From assembly GCA_002493965.1 (NCBI GenBank), contig DLAP01000074.1:2255-28379 (forward strand): 26,125 bases of DNA. The letters run 5' to 3'. The notes under the pieces were generated by a model. The model saw nothing but the letters and a program-made list of their open reading frames with translations. It had not been told where the DNA came from and made no database searches. Below are positions 7,210-13,584 of this stretch, in pieces. This stretch comes from Clostridiales bacterium UBA7044. Lineage in GTDB: Bacteria; Bacillota; Clostridia; Oscillospirales; Oscillospiraceae. The stretch's first letter is position 1. Each line of letters starts with the position of its first letter. Position numbers and translations under genes: made by a program.

Positions 7210-8199
7210 ATGAAAAAGATCATTTCCCTGCTGCTGGTTCTGGCTATGGTTCTGACCCTGGCTGCCTGCGGCAACTCCAGCTCCGCTGTGAAGACCTACA
7301 AGATCGGCGTAGCAATCTATCAGTACAACGACAACTTCATGACTCTGTACCGTCAGGAAATCGAGAACTACTTCAAGACCCTGGAAACCGACACTGTCAA
7401 GTATGAAATCACCATGGTCGACGGCAAGAACGACATGGGCGAGCAGACCAACCAGATCGATACCTTCATCACCCAGAAGATGGACGCTATCATCTGCAAC
7501 CTGGTTCAGACCTCTTCCGCTGAAGTCATCATCGACAAGGTTGTCGCTGCTGGCATCCCCCTGATTCTCATCAACCGTGAGCCTCTGGGCGACAATGGCG
7601 ATGAGTCCTACGAGGGCATCCTGAACAACGATAAGGTTTGCTACGTTGGCGCTGATGCCCGTCAGTCCGGCACCTACCAGGGTGAGATCGTTCGCGACTG
7701 GGAGAACCACGGCGACCTGAACGGCAACGGCACTGTTGACTACGTCATGATCGAGGGCGACCCCGAGAACCCCGACGCACAGTATCGTACCCAGTTCTCC
7801 ATCAAGGCTCTGGAAGACGCCGGCGTTAAGGTCAACTGCCTGACCGATCAGATCGGTAACTGGGACCAGGCTAAGGGTCAGGAAATCGCTGCTACCGCTC
7901 TGGCTCAGTACGGCGATCAGATCGACGTTATCTTCTGCAACAACGACGGCATGGCCCTGGGCGCTGCCGCTGCCATCGAAGCCGCTGGCCGTAAGGTCGG
8001 TCAGGACATCCTGCTGCTGGGCGTTGACGCTCTGGACGAGTGCAAGGAAATGGTCAACAATGGCACCATGACCGGCACCGTTCTGAACGACCACATCGGC
8101 CAGTCCCACACTGCTGTTGATGTCACCATCAAGGCTCTGAACGGCGAAGCCATCGAAAACTACTACTGGGTTGACTACGTCAAGGTTGTCAAGGAGTAA
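7210..8199 (+). CDS. mglB: Galactose/glucose-binding lipoprotein of an ABC importer
   Basis: A 329-residue periplasmic-binding-protein-like fold (type I). The signal MKKIISLLLVLAMVLTLAAC ends in a lipobox with Cys20, so the mature protein is lipid-anchored outside the membrane, as expected in a Gram-positive. IGVAIYQYNDNFM (residues 32-44) matches the galactose-binding segment of MglB with its Asp and Phe ligands. DLNGNGTVD (169-177) matches the EF-hand-like calcium loop characteristic of MglB. INREP, DAQYRTQ and CNNDGMALG are further family blocks. TAGGAGGA precedes the ATG at 7210. It is the first gene of mglBAC. Its substrate is probably galactose, glucose or methyl-galactoside, by homology; specificity is not proven here. 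Codon use is strongly biased, which suggests high expression. Confidence 0.93.
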   Translation: MKKIISLLLVLAMVLTLAACGNSSSAVKTYKIGVAIYQYNDNFMTLYRQEIENYFKTLETDTVKYEITMVDGKNDMGEQTNQIDTFITQKMDAIICNLVQTSSAEVIIDKVVAAGIPLILINREPLGDNGDESYEGILNNDKVCYVGADARQSGTYQGEIVRDWENHGDLNGNGTVDYVMIEGDPENPDAQYRTQFSIKALEDAGVKVNCLTDQIGNWDQAKGQEIAATALAQYGDQIDVIFCNNDGMALGAAAAIEAAGRKVGQDILLLGVDALDECKEMVNNGTMTGTVLNDHIGQSHTAVDVTIKALNGEAIENYYWVDYVKVVKE

Positions 8200-8219
8200 T
8201 TTCACCTGCTGAAACTTTC

Positions 8220-8262
8220 GTGGGTGGGCTGGAAACAGTCCACCCACTTCTCCCCGTTTTTT
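8220..8262 (+). terminator. Hairpin between mglB and mglA, probable partial terminator
   Basis: GTGGGTGGGCTG (8220-8231) pairs with CAGTCCACCCAC (8236-8247) around GAAA with one G-T pair. A six-T run comes about 10 nt later (8257-8262), too far for a strong terminator. A second, bulged hairpin, GGGAAG-GAGAAA with TTTCTC-TTCCC, lies near 8302-8330. Such structures often keep the binding protein mRNA more abundant than the rest of the operon. Confidence 0.5.
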
Positions 8263-8379
8263 GTTGAGGGAACCCGGAGTCCAAGCTTTCTCTTGGTCTG
8301 AGGGAAGGAGAAAGAACGTTTCTCTTCCCCTGAGGCTAAGAAAATGGTCTTATATATTAGGAGTTAGGAGGTCTGCTTT

Positions 8380-9897
8380 ATGAACGAGTACCGCCTGGAA
8401 ATGCGCGGTGTCTGCAAATCGTTCCCCGGCGTGAAGGCTCTGGACCACGCACAGCTTAAGCTGCGTCCAGGCAAGGTCCACGCGCTGATGGGCGAGAACG
8501 GCGCCGGTAAATCCACGCTCATGAAGTGTATGTTCGGCATCTATAAGATGGACGAAGGCGAAATTATTTACGAGGGCCAGAAGGTCAATATCAAGGACCC
8601 TCTGGAAGCGCTGAAAATGGGTATCGCCATGGTGCACCAGGAGCTGCAGCCCATTCCCGCCCGTACCATCGGTGAGAATATCTTCCTGGGCCGGTATCCC
8701 ATGAAGAAGCTGCTGGGCTTCATCCCCGTGGTTGACCACGACAAAATGTATGCCGATACCGCCGAACTTCTGAAAAAAGTTCGCATGAACTTCGACCCCA
8801 AGCAAATGCTGGGCGAGCTGAGCGTTTCTCAGATGCAGTCCGTGGAAATCGCCAAGGCTGTCTCTGCCAACTGTAAGGTCCTGATTTTGGACGAACCCAC
8901 CTCCTCCCTGACCGCCAACGAGGTAGAGGCTCTGTTCCGGATTATGGAAGATCTGAAGGCAGAAGGCGTCTCCATTGTTTACATCTCCCACAAAATGGAC
9001 GAGATTCTCCGAATCTCTGACGAAGTCACCATCATGCGGGACGGTCAGTACATCGGCACCTGGGACTGCCAGGGGCTCACCACCGACTTCATCATCTCCA
9101 AGATGGTGGGCCGGGAGCTGACCAACCTCTATCCTCCCCGGAGCAACGTCCCCGGCGAGGTGGTCTTCGAGGTGGAGGACTTCACTTCCATCAATCCCAA
9201 GAGCTTCCGTCATGTGTCCTTCCAGCTGAAGAAGGGTGAAATCCTGGGCGTGGGCGGCCTGGTAGGCGCCCAGCGAACTGAACTGATGGAAGGCCTGTTC
9301 GGCATCCGCTCCCATACAAGCGGCACCATTCGCTACATGGGCAAAGAACTTCCCATCCACCGTCCCAAGGATGCCATCGATCATGGCATTGCCATGCTGA
9401 CGGAGGATCGCCGAGCTACCGGCATTATGGGCGTCCTCAGCGTCGCCGATAACATCTCCGTTGCTTCCCTGAACCAGTACCTGGATTACGGCATTGTGAT
9501 CAACGACAAGAAGGTGGAGGCCCTGGTGCAGGAGAATGTTCAGAAAATGAACATCAAGACGCCCTCCAGCAAGACCCAGATTCAGAGTCTCTCCGGCGGC
9601 AACCAGCAGAAAGTTCTGATCGGCCGGTGGCTGGCTAACTCCCCCGACGTTCTGATCCTGGACGAGCCTACCCGTGGTATTGACGTTGGCGCGAAATACG
9701 AAATCTACTGCATCATTGAAGAGCTTGCCCGGGCGGGAAAGAGCATCATCATGATCTCCTCCGAAATGGCGGAACTGATCGGTATGTCCGACCGGATCAT
9801 GGTCATGTGCGACGGCCGTGTCACCGGCTTCATCGACGGCCAGGACGCTACCCAGGAAAACATCATGGCTCTGGCCACCCAGTTTGAGACGGTTTAA
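8380..9897 (+). CDS. mglA: Galactose/methyl-galactoside ABC importer ATPase (two nucleotide-binding domains)
   Basis: A 505-residue protein with two fused ATPase domains, the normal form for the ribose/galactose (CUT2) family. Domain 1 has Walker A GENGAGKS (38-45), a degenerate signature LSVSQMQ (147-153), Walker B VLILDEP (167-173) and the switch histidine in YISHKMDE. Domain 2 has a degenerate Walker A GLVGAQRT (293-300), a good signature LSGGNQQ (404-410) and Walker B VLILDEPTRGID (425-436). This asymmetry is usual for MglA/RbsA. It energises uptake at the cytoplasmic face through MglC. TAGGAGG lies just before the ATG at 8380. It is 180 bp after mglB and 19 bp before mglC. Confidence 0.94.
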   Translation: MNEYRLEMRGVCKSFPGVKALDHAQLKLRPGKVHALMGENGAGKSTLMKCMFGIYKMDEGEIIYEGQKVNIKDPLEALKMGIAMVHQELQPIPARTIGENIFLGRYPMKKLLGFIPVVDHDKMYADTAELLKKVRMNFDPKQMLGELSVSQMQSVEIAKAVSANCKVLILDEPTSSLTANEVEALFRIMEDLKAEGVSIVYISHKMDEILRISDEVTIMRDGQYIGTWDCQGLTTDFIISKMVGRELTNLYPPRSNVPGEVVFEVEDFTSINPKSFRHVSFQLKKGEILGVGGLVGAQRTELMEGLFGIRSHTSGTIRYMGKELPIHRPKDAIDHGIAMLTEDRRATGIMGVLSVADNISVASLNQYLDYGIVINDKKVEALVQENVQKMNIKTPSSKTQIQSLSGGNQQKVLIGRWLANSPDVLILDEPTRGIDVGAKYEIYCIIEELARAGKSIIMISSEMAELIGMSDRIMVMCDGRVTGFIDGQDATQENIMALATQFETV

Positions 9898-9916
9898 TTA
9901 GGAGGAAAGTACGAAC

Positions 9917-10930
9917 ATGAAAACAAAGATGAGCTTCTCCCAGAAGGTCTGGGCCTACGTGAAAGGCAACCCCATTGTGATCATGATGGCATTTATCAGC
10001 ATTATCGTCGGTTGCTTCATTGATAACTTCTTTTCCGCGGATAACCTGAACGTCCTTATGGGCAACACCACCATTCGTTTCATCATCGCCCTGGGTGTTT
10101 CCGGATGTCTGATCACCAAAGGCACCGACCTGTCCGCCGGCCGTCAGGCCGCTCTGGCCGCTACCCTCACCGGCGTCATGGTGCAGCGTGCGGACTATGC
10201 CTCCCGTCTGTTCCCCTGGATGCCGGAGATGAATATGTGGGTTGCCCTGCTGATCGTTTTGGTCATCGGCGCCATCATTGGCACCATCACCGGTCTGATC
10301 GTCTCCCGGCTGAACGTGCCTCCCTTCATTGCCACTCTGGGCATTCAGACCATCGTTTACGGCATCAACCTGATCTACACCAATGCCCAGCCCATCGGCG
10401 GTCAGAGCCAGCAGTTCAAGGACTTCTTTAACTGGAAAATCCTGGCCATTGGCAGCTTCAAGGGCTTCAGCGGCTTCATTCTCTTTGCCGTTCTCTTTGG
10501 CGCTTTCTTCTGGTTCCTGTATAATAAGACCACCCACGGCAAGTACATGTACGCCATCGGCGGCAACGAAAGCGCCGCTGAGGTTTCCGGCGTCAATGTG
10601 CAGGCCCGGAAGACCCTAATCTACATGACCGCTGGTATCATGTATGCTTTCGCCGGTTTCCTGATGACCGGTAAGTCCGGCGGTGCCTCTGCCTCCATGG
10701 GCGTCTCCTACGAACTGGAAGCCATCGCCGGCTGTACCATCGGCGGCGTGTCCACCACCGGTGGTATCGGCACCGTGAGCGGCATTCTGGTAGGCGTGCT
10801 GGTGTTCGAGCTGCTGAAGATCATTCTGCAGTTCATCGGCGCTGACCCCAACTTCAACTACATCGTCCAGGGCTTGGTGGTCATCACCGCCGTCGCCATG
10901 GATATCCGCAAGTACGTTAAGAAGAAGTAA
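9917..10930 (+). CDS. mglC: Galactose/methyl-galactoside ABC importer permease
   Basis: A 337-residue hydrophobic protein with about eight to ten membrane spans, of the RbsC/MglC permease family. TKGTDLSAGRQAALAATLTG, LNVPPFIATLGIQTIVYGIN and AIGGNESAAEVSGV are family landmarks; the last is the cytoplasmic loop that contacts the ATPase. TTAGGAGGA (9898-9906) lies before the ATG. Its stop TAA shares its last base with the ATG of the next small gene, so the two are probably translated together. Confidence 0.93.
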   Translation: MKTKMSFSQKVWAYVKGNPIVIMMAFISIIVGCFIDNFFSADNLNVLMGNTTIRFIIALGVSGCLITKGTDLSAGRQAALAATLTGVMVQRADYASRLFPWMPEMNMWVALLIVLVIGAIIGTITGLIVSRLNVPPFIATLGIQTIVYGINLIYTNAQPIGGQSQQFKDFFNWKILAIGSFKGFSGFILFAVLFGAFFWFLYNKTTHGKYMYAIGGNESAAEVSGVNVQARKTLIYMTAGIMYAFAGFLMTGKSGGASASMGVSYELEAIAGCTIGGVSTTGGIGTVSGILVGVLVFELLKIILQFIGADPNFNYIVQGLVVITAVAMDIRKYVKKK

Positions 10931-11163
10931 TGGCAGGAGAAGAAAAGAACTCCATGCAGGAGGCACCCCAGCCTGATGCCCCCTCCGAGGATCCAAAAAA
11001 GGCTCCCTCCGCCTGGCAGGCGAAGAAGGAATCCTGGTATGATAAGGTTCCGCTGACCTTAAAGCAGCTGGACATCATCATCGGCGTGTGTTTGACACTG
11101 CTGGCGCTGTGCTTTGTGCTGATCGCCCTGGATGCCATGGGTATCTACAACGTGTTTGGATAA
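10930..11163 (+). CDS. Small single-span membrane protein coupled to mglC, function unknown
   Basis: A 77-residue open frame. Residues 1-35 are polar, rich in Pro, Glu, Ala and Lys, and look disordered. The motif ESWYDKVPLTLKQLDIIIGV (34-53) leads into one hydrophobic span of about 23 residues (48-70), followed by a short tail. Basic residues lie before the span, so the N-terminus is probably cytoplasmic. The ATG overlaps the mglC stop (TAATG), there is no good ribosome site of its own (only AAGAAG), and the operon hairpin comes 7 nt after its stop, which together make it a real last gene of the operon. I do not recognise the family. It could be an accessory subunit or stabiliser of the Mgl transporter. 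Confidence 0.72.
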   Translation: MAGEEKNSMQEAPQPDAPSEDPKKAPSAWQAKKESWYDKVPLTLKQLDIIIGVCLTLLALCFVLIALDAMGIYNVFG

Positions 11164-11169
11164 GGAAAA

Positions 11170-11199
11170 GGGAACCGTTCCGGAAAAGGGACGGTTCCC
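11170..11199 (+). terminator. Terminator of the mgl operon
   Basis: GGGAACCGTTCC (11170-11181) pairs with GGGACGGTTCCC (11188-11199) with one T-G wobble and a six-base loop. The following TTCGATTT is a poor T-run, so termination may be incomplete. Confidence 0.65.
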
Positions 11200-11282
11200 T
11201 TCGATTTGCACACTATTATCTAATAGAAATTGTGTATATCAGCTTGATGCAGCAACCTAAGTACTGAAGGACTCTCTCCGCC

Positions 11283-11371
11283 CCAGTGGTGCTCCGCGCA
11301 GCGAATCAAGATCATTATGGCTGCCACTGGCGGTTATCCAAATTCAGATTTACTGCGCGGAGCACCACTGG
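11283..11371. repeat. 89-bp element with 19-bp perfect terminal inverted repeats
   Basis: CCAGTGGTGCTCCGCGCAG (11283-11301) recurs as its exact complement at 11353-11371, around 51 bp without coding signal. GCCACTGGC sits inside. It is the first of several palindromes in the gene-free stretch 11200-11830. The shape suits a MITE-like or palindromic intergenic repeat. No flanking target duplication is evident. Confidence 0.6.
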
Positions 11372-11439
11372 CGTGAGAATCCCCCTGATTTTTAAACATT
11401 TTCGTATGAAAAGCGAGGGAATTTCCGTGATTCCGGGGG

Positions 11440-11472
11440 ATTGCCGCACCAGCCTGTGGGCTGGTGCGCAAT
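11440..11472. repeat. Palindromic repeat unit
   Basis: CGCACCAGCC (11445-11454) pairs with GGCTGGTGCG (11459-11468) across TGTG, and ATTG/CAAT extends the stem outside a bulged C. No T-run follows, so it is not a standard terminator. It has the look of a dispersed intergenic palindrome. Confidence 0.45.
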
Positions 11473-11499
11473 GACAGCTTTCTTTGGAGACTTTTTTGA

Positions 11500-11534
11500 C
11501 CCACTTACCTCTCCCAAAGGGAGAGGTAAGTGGG
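11500..11534. repeat. 16-bp perfect inverted repeat
   Basis: CCCACTTACCTCTCCC (11500-11515) and its exact complement (11519-11534) flank AAA. The CTCTCCC/GGGAGAG core recurs in the repeat that begins near 11580. A six-T run precedes the hairpin rather than follows it, so it is not a terminator on the plus strand. Confidence 0.55.
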
Positions 11535-11579
11535 TTGCGGGGAGATTGGCAGCGGTACAAGCTACGGAACCACGCCCTT

Positions 11580-11755
11580 GGCTCTCCCTTTGGGAGTAAG
11601 CGAAGCGCAGTCGCGGGAGTGAATGACAGTCCGGGGGACTGTCAGAGCCGCGACCGAGTTTTCCGCAGAAAACTGGCAAAATCTTCGATTTTTGCCTGAG
11701 AGGGTTTGCAGGCTTAAGTCCGCGGCATTGTCCCGAGAGGGGAGGGCTTTGCCCA
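11580..11755 (+). repeat. Dispersed structured repeat, copy A
   Basis: The 61-bp core (11596-11656) matches the complement of 20927-20987 at 54 of 61 positions. In the core, TGACAGTCC pairs with GGACTGTCA around a three-base loop, and GTCGCGG pairs with CCGCGAC outside it. A CTCCC-TTT-GGGAG hairpin lies just before. About 75 bp of extra hairpins follow (AGTTTTC/GAAAACT and GGCAAAATC/GATTTTTGCC) before an ending, GAGAGGGGAGGGCTTT, that is nearly shared with copy B. Open frames across it on both strands resemble those across copy B only because the DNA is repeated. Confidence 0.75.
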
Positions 11756-11831
11756 CCAAACTTCAATTAGCTGACGAAAGCCAATAAGCACATTTCTCCA
11801 AATTGATTTCCGAGGTTCCTTTCAATCCCCA

Positions 11832-11860
11832 TTGCCTTTTGCGCTGAATTGTGGTACACT
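11832..11860 (+). promoter_or_regulatory. Promoter of the Nudix gene
   Basis: TTGCCT (11832-11837), a 17-nt spacer and TACACT (11855-11860) give a predicted start near 11867 and a 26-nt leader. Confidence 0.55.
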
Positions 11861-11892
11861 GAACAGACAGAAACCAGCGGGGAGGGACGCGG

Positions 11893-12411
11893 ATGGAACT
11901 CAATGACGTATATGACGAACACCGGAACCTGACCGGCCGGGTGCACCGGCGGGGTACACCCTGGCGGCCCGGGGAATACGGTATGGTGGTCTGCGTCTGG
12001 GTTTATGATGGCCAGGGGCATCTTCTTCTGACCCGGCGTGCCAAGGGGAAATCCTTCTCCGGCACCTGGGAAAACTCCGGCGGCGCGGTCCAGGCGGGGG
12101 AGAGCAGCCGCCAGGCCATTGCCCGGGAGCTGTTTGAGGAAACGGGGATCCTGGCCGCCCAGGAGGACTTCGAGTTCCTGGACACGGATCTGGACCGGAA
12201 TATCTTTTATGACCACTATTGCCTGAAGCACCCCGTTTCGCCCAGGGATATCGTGCTCCAGCCGGGAGAAACCGACGGAGTTATGTGGGCGTCTTTCAGC
12301 AAGGTCCATTGGATGATTCGTAGCGGGAAAATCTGCCCGATCATCGGCAATCAGTTTTTTCGGCAGGAAGCGCAGCTGCGTTTGCGCAATATGCCCAAGT
12401 TCACAGGTTAA
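11893..12411 (+). CDS. Nudix hydrolase, isopentenyl-diphosphate-isomerase-like subgroup
   Basis: A 172-residue cytosolic protein with a complete Nudix box, GAVQAGESSRQAIARELFEE followed by TGI (about residues 63-85), matching Gx5Ex7REUxEExGU. The N-terminal block NDVYDEHRNLTGRVHRRG and the LLLTRRAKGKSFSGTWENS segment resemble the YfcD/IPP-isomerase-like Nudix group, which acts on diphosphate-containing metabolites. The actual substrate cannot be told. GGAGGG (11881-11886) lies 6 nt before the ATG. It has its own promoter and terminator and appears to be a single-gene unit beside a repeat cluster. Confidence 0.88.
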   Translation: MELNDVYDEHRNLTGRVHRRGTPWRPGEYGMVVCVWVYDGQGHLLLTRRAKGKSFSGTWENSGGAVQAGESSRQAIARELFEETGILAAQEDFEFLDTDLDRNIFYDHYCLKHPVSPRDIVLQPGETDGVMWASFSKVHWMIRSGKICPIIGNQFFRQEAQLRLRNMPKFTG

Positions 12412-12416
12412 TTTTT

Positions 12417-12445
12417 GGCAGGTAGAAGGATCCTTTCTACTTGCC
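12417..12445 (+). terminator. Terminator of the Nudix gene
   Basis: GGCAGGTAGAAGG pairs with CTTTCTACTTGCC (13 positions, two of them G-T) around ATC, followed by ATTTCTTTTAT. Its 3' arm overlaps the -35 box of the next promoter. Confidence 0.7.
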
Positions 12446-12469
12446 ATTTCTTTTATCATGCGATATAAT
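12441..12469 (+). promoter_or_regulatory. Promoter of the phosphoribosyltransferase-like gene
   Basis: TTGCCA (12441-12446), a 17-nt spacer and TATAAT (12464-12469). The predicted start is A12476, the first base of the first leader stem. Confidence 0.78.
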
Positions 12470-12475
12470 AAAAAA

Positions 12476-12536
12476 AAGCGTTTTGAAACCTCCCGGCTAA
12501 AACGCTTCGCCGGGGTTTTCGATGCTTTTCTTTTTT
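12476..12536 (+). promoter_or_regulatory. Interleaved leader hairpins, candidate attenuator or pseudoknot
   Basis: Stem 1 pairs AAGCGTTTT (12476-12484) with AAAACGCTT (12499-12507). Stem 2 pairs GAAACCTCCCGGC (12485-12497) with GCCGGGGTTTTC (12509-12520), with small irregularities. Each stem uses part of the other's loop, so they are alternatives or partly a pseudoknot. Stem 2 is followed by GATG and then a T-rich run to 12536, so it would act as a terminator and stem 1 as its competitor. It does not match a riboswitch class I know. Confidence 0.5.
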
Positions 12537-12561
12537 ATTCTCAACAAACGGAGGAACGACC

Positions 12562-13197
12562 ATGATCCAGCTTATGAAACTGCCCGTTCAGCGGGGCAAC
12601 GCACCCCTGCGCTTTGCCAAAGGACACTTCGTTACCAACCACTCCCACATCAATTATTATATCGACATCACTTACCAGAAAACCCGTCTCAGCGAGGCCC
12701 GGGACAGTGCCTATCAACTGGTGTCGCATTTTGTCAACGATACGCCTGTAGATACCATTCTGTGTCTGGACGGCACAGCAGTGCTGGGCACTTGTGTAGC
12801 CGACGAACTGACCAAAAGCGGCTGGCGCACCATCAACGCCCACCAGACCATCTACGTTCTGGAGCCGGAATACAACGCCAACTCCCAGATCATCTTCCGG
12901 GACAACATCAAGCCCATGATTCAGGGCAAGCATGTGTTGATTCTCATGGCCTCTGTCACCACAGGCTTCACGGCCAACCGTTCCATTGAAGCCATCAAAT
13001 ATTACGGTGGCGATGTTACCGGGGTCGCCTCCATTTATCGCGCGGTGGATGAGGTAGCAGGATATCCTGTTCGGTCTGTCTACTCTATTGCGGATATTCC
13101 GGATTATGAGAGCTACGACTTCAAGGACTGCCCCTACTGCAAGGCGGGGAAAAAGGTAGACGCCCTGGTCAACAGCTTTGGGTTCTCGGAAATGTAA
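12562..13197 (+). CDS. Phosphoribosyltransferase-like protein with atypical PRPP loop
   Basis: A 211-residue cytosolic protein with the general layout of a type I (orotate-type) phosphoribosyltransferase: a hood segment at the N-terminus, VDTILCLDGTAVLGTCVADEL, and the loop region HVLILMASVTTGFTANRSI (124-142). In standard enzymes the loop carries two acidic residues before TTG (VDDVxTTG); here they are replaced by Met129-Ala130, so PRPP binding or catalysis may be altered. The C-terminus has a close cysteine pair, DCPYCKAGKKVD (Cys190, Cys193), perhaps a metal site. GGAGG (12550-12554) lies 7 nt before the ATG. The gene stands alone with its own promoter, leader structure and terminator. It could be a regulator or an enzyme on a variant substrate rather than PyrE. 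Confidence 0.72.
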   Translation: MIQLMKLPVQRGNAPLRFAKGHFVTNHSHINYYIDITYQKTRLSEARDSAYQLVSHFVNDTPVDTILCLDGTAVLGTCVADELTKSGWRTINAHQTIYVLEPEYNANSQIIFRDNIKPMIQGKHVLILMASVTTGFTANRSIEAIKYYGGDVTGVASIYRAVDEVAGYPVRSVYSIADIPDYESYDFKDCPYCKAGKKVDALVNSFGFSEM

Positions 13198-13299
13198 AAG
13201 GGGATAAGAAAGAGGCTGCCTCGGGTAGCTTCCAATAAGACAGTATGAAAACTACTGACATAGGGTAGCTGCCAAACAGGGTGCAACAACAAAAGATAG

Positions 13300-13338
13300 G
13301 CGATACTTGGTTTATGACTAAGTATCGCTTATTTTTAT
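13300..13338 (+). terminator. Terminator of the phosphoribosyltransferase-like gene
   Basis: GCGATACTTG (13300-13309) pairs with TAAGTATCGC (13319-13328), followed by TTATTTTTATT. Between the gene and this terminator, two related 8-mers GGGTAGCT (near 13218 and 13263) are seen; they may be remnants of an inserted element. Confidence 0.75.
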
Positions 13339-13492
13339 TCCAAGTGCTTGTTAAGAAACAAATTGCGAAACCAGTTTCCTTTTGGTGATTTTTATATGAG
13401 TCATCACGGAACCAATGTCCCAACAAAGGTCTTTGAAATTAAGTTACAACATACAAAAAATAAGATTTTATATTGTGCAAAAAGATCATTTT

Positions 13493-13511
13493 CGAAAGGA
13501 AACTACTTTCG
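13493..13511 (+). promoter_or_regulatory. Possible operator upstream of the starch operon
   Basis: CGAAAG (13493-13498) and CTTTCG (13506-13511) form an inverted repeat 10 nt before the -35 box, a reasonable place for the LacI-type regulator encoded at 19610. Both arms are short and the LacI-like central CG is absent. The rest of 13339-13492 is AT-rich and shows no supported gene. Confidence 0.25.
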
Positions 13512-13521
13512 CAAACTATCA

Positions 13522-13550
13522 TTGACCATTTGAAAACTGGGTGCTATATT
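13522..13550 (+). promoter_or_regulatory. Promoter of the starch/maltodextrin operon
   Basis: TTGACC (13522-13527), a 17-nt spacer and TATATT (13545-13550). The predicted start near 13557 gives a leader of 28 nt before the CBM26 gene. Confidence 0.75.
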
Positions 13551-13584
13551 GGGTTTAGCGATAAAAATACAGGAGGGAAAATCT

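Noticed and set aside
7075..8247. 390-codon open frame antisense to mglB
   Set aside because: Val/Asp/Leu-rich shadow of a highly codon-biased gene; it starts in an operon hairpin and has no promoter.
11392..11766. 124-codon frame whose translation resembles that of the frame at 20826-21071
   Set aside because: The likeness comes from the shared DNA repeat; frames are read through palindromes and have no coding signal.
12522..12989. 155-codon frame overlapping the phosphoribosyltransferase-like gene in another frame
   Set aside because: It starts in the T-rich leader without a ribosome site, while the overlapping frame has GGAGG, proper domain blocks and a matching terminator.
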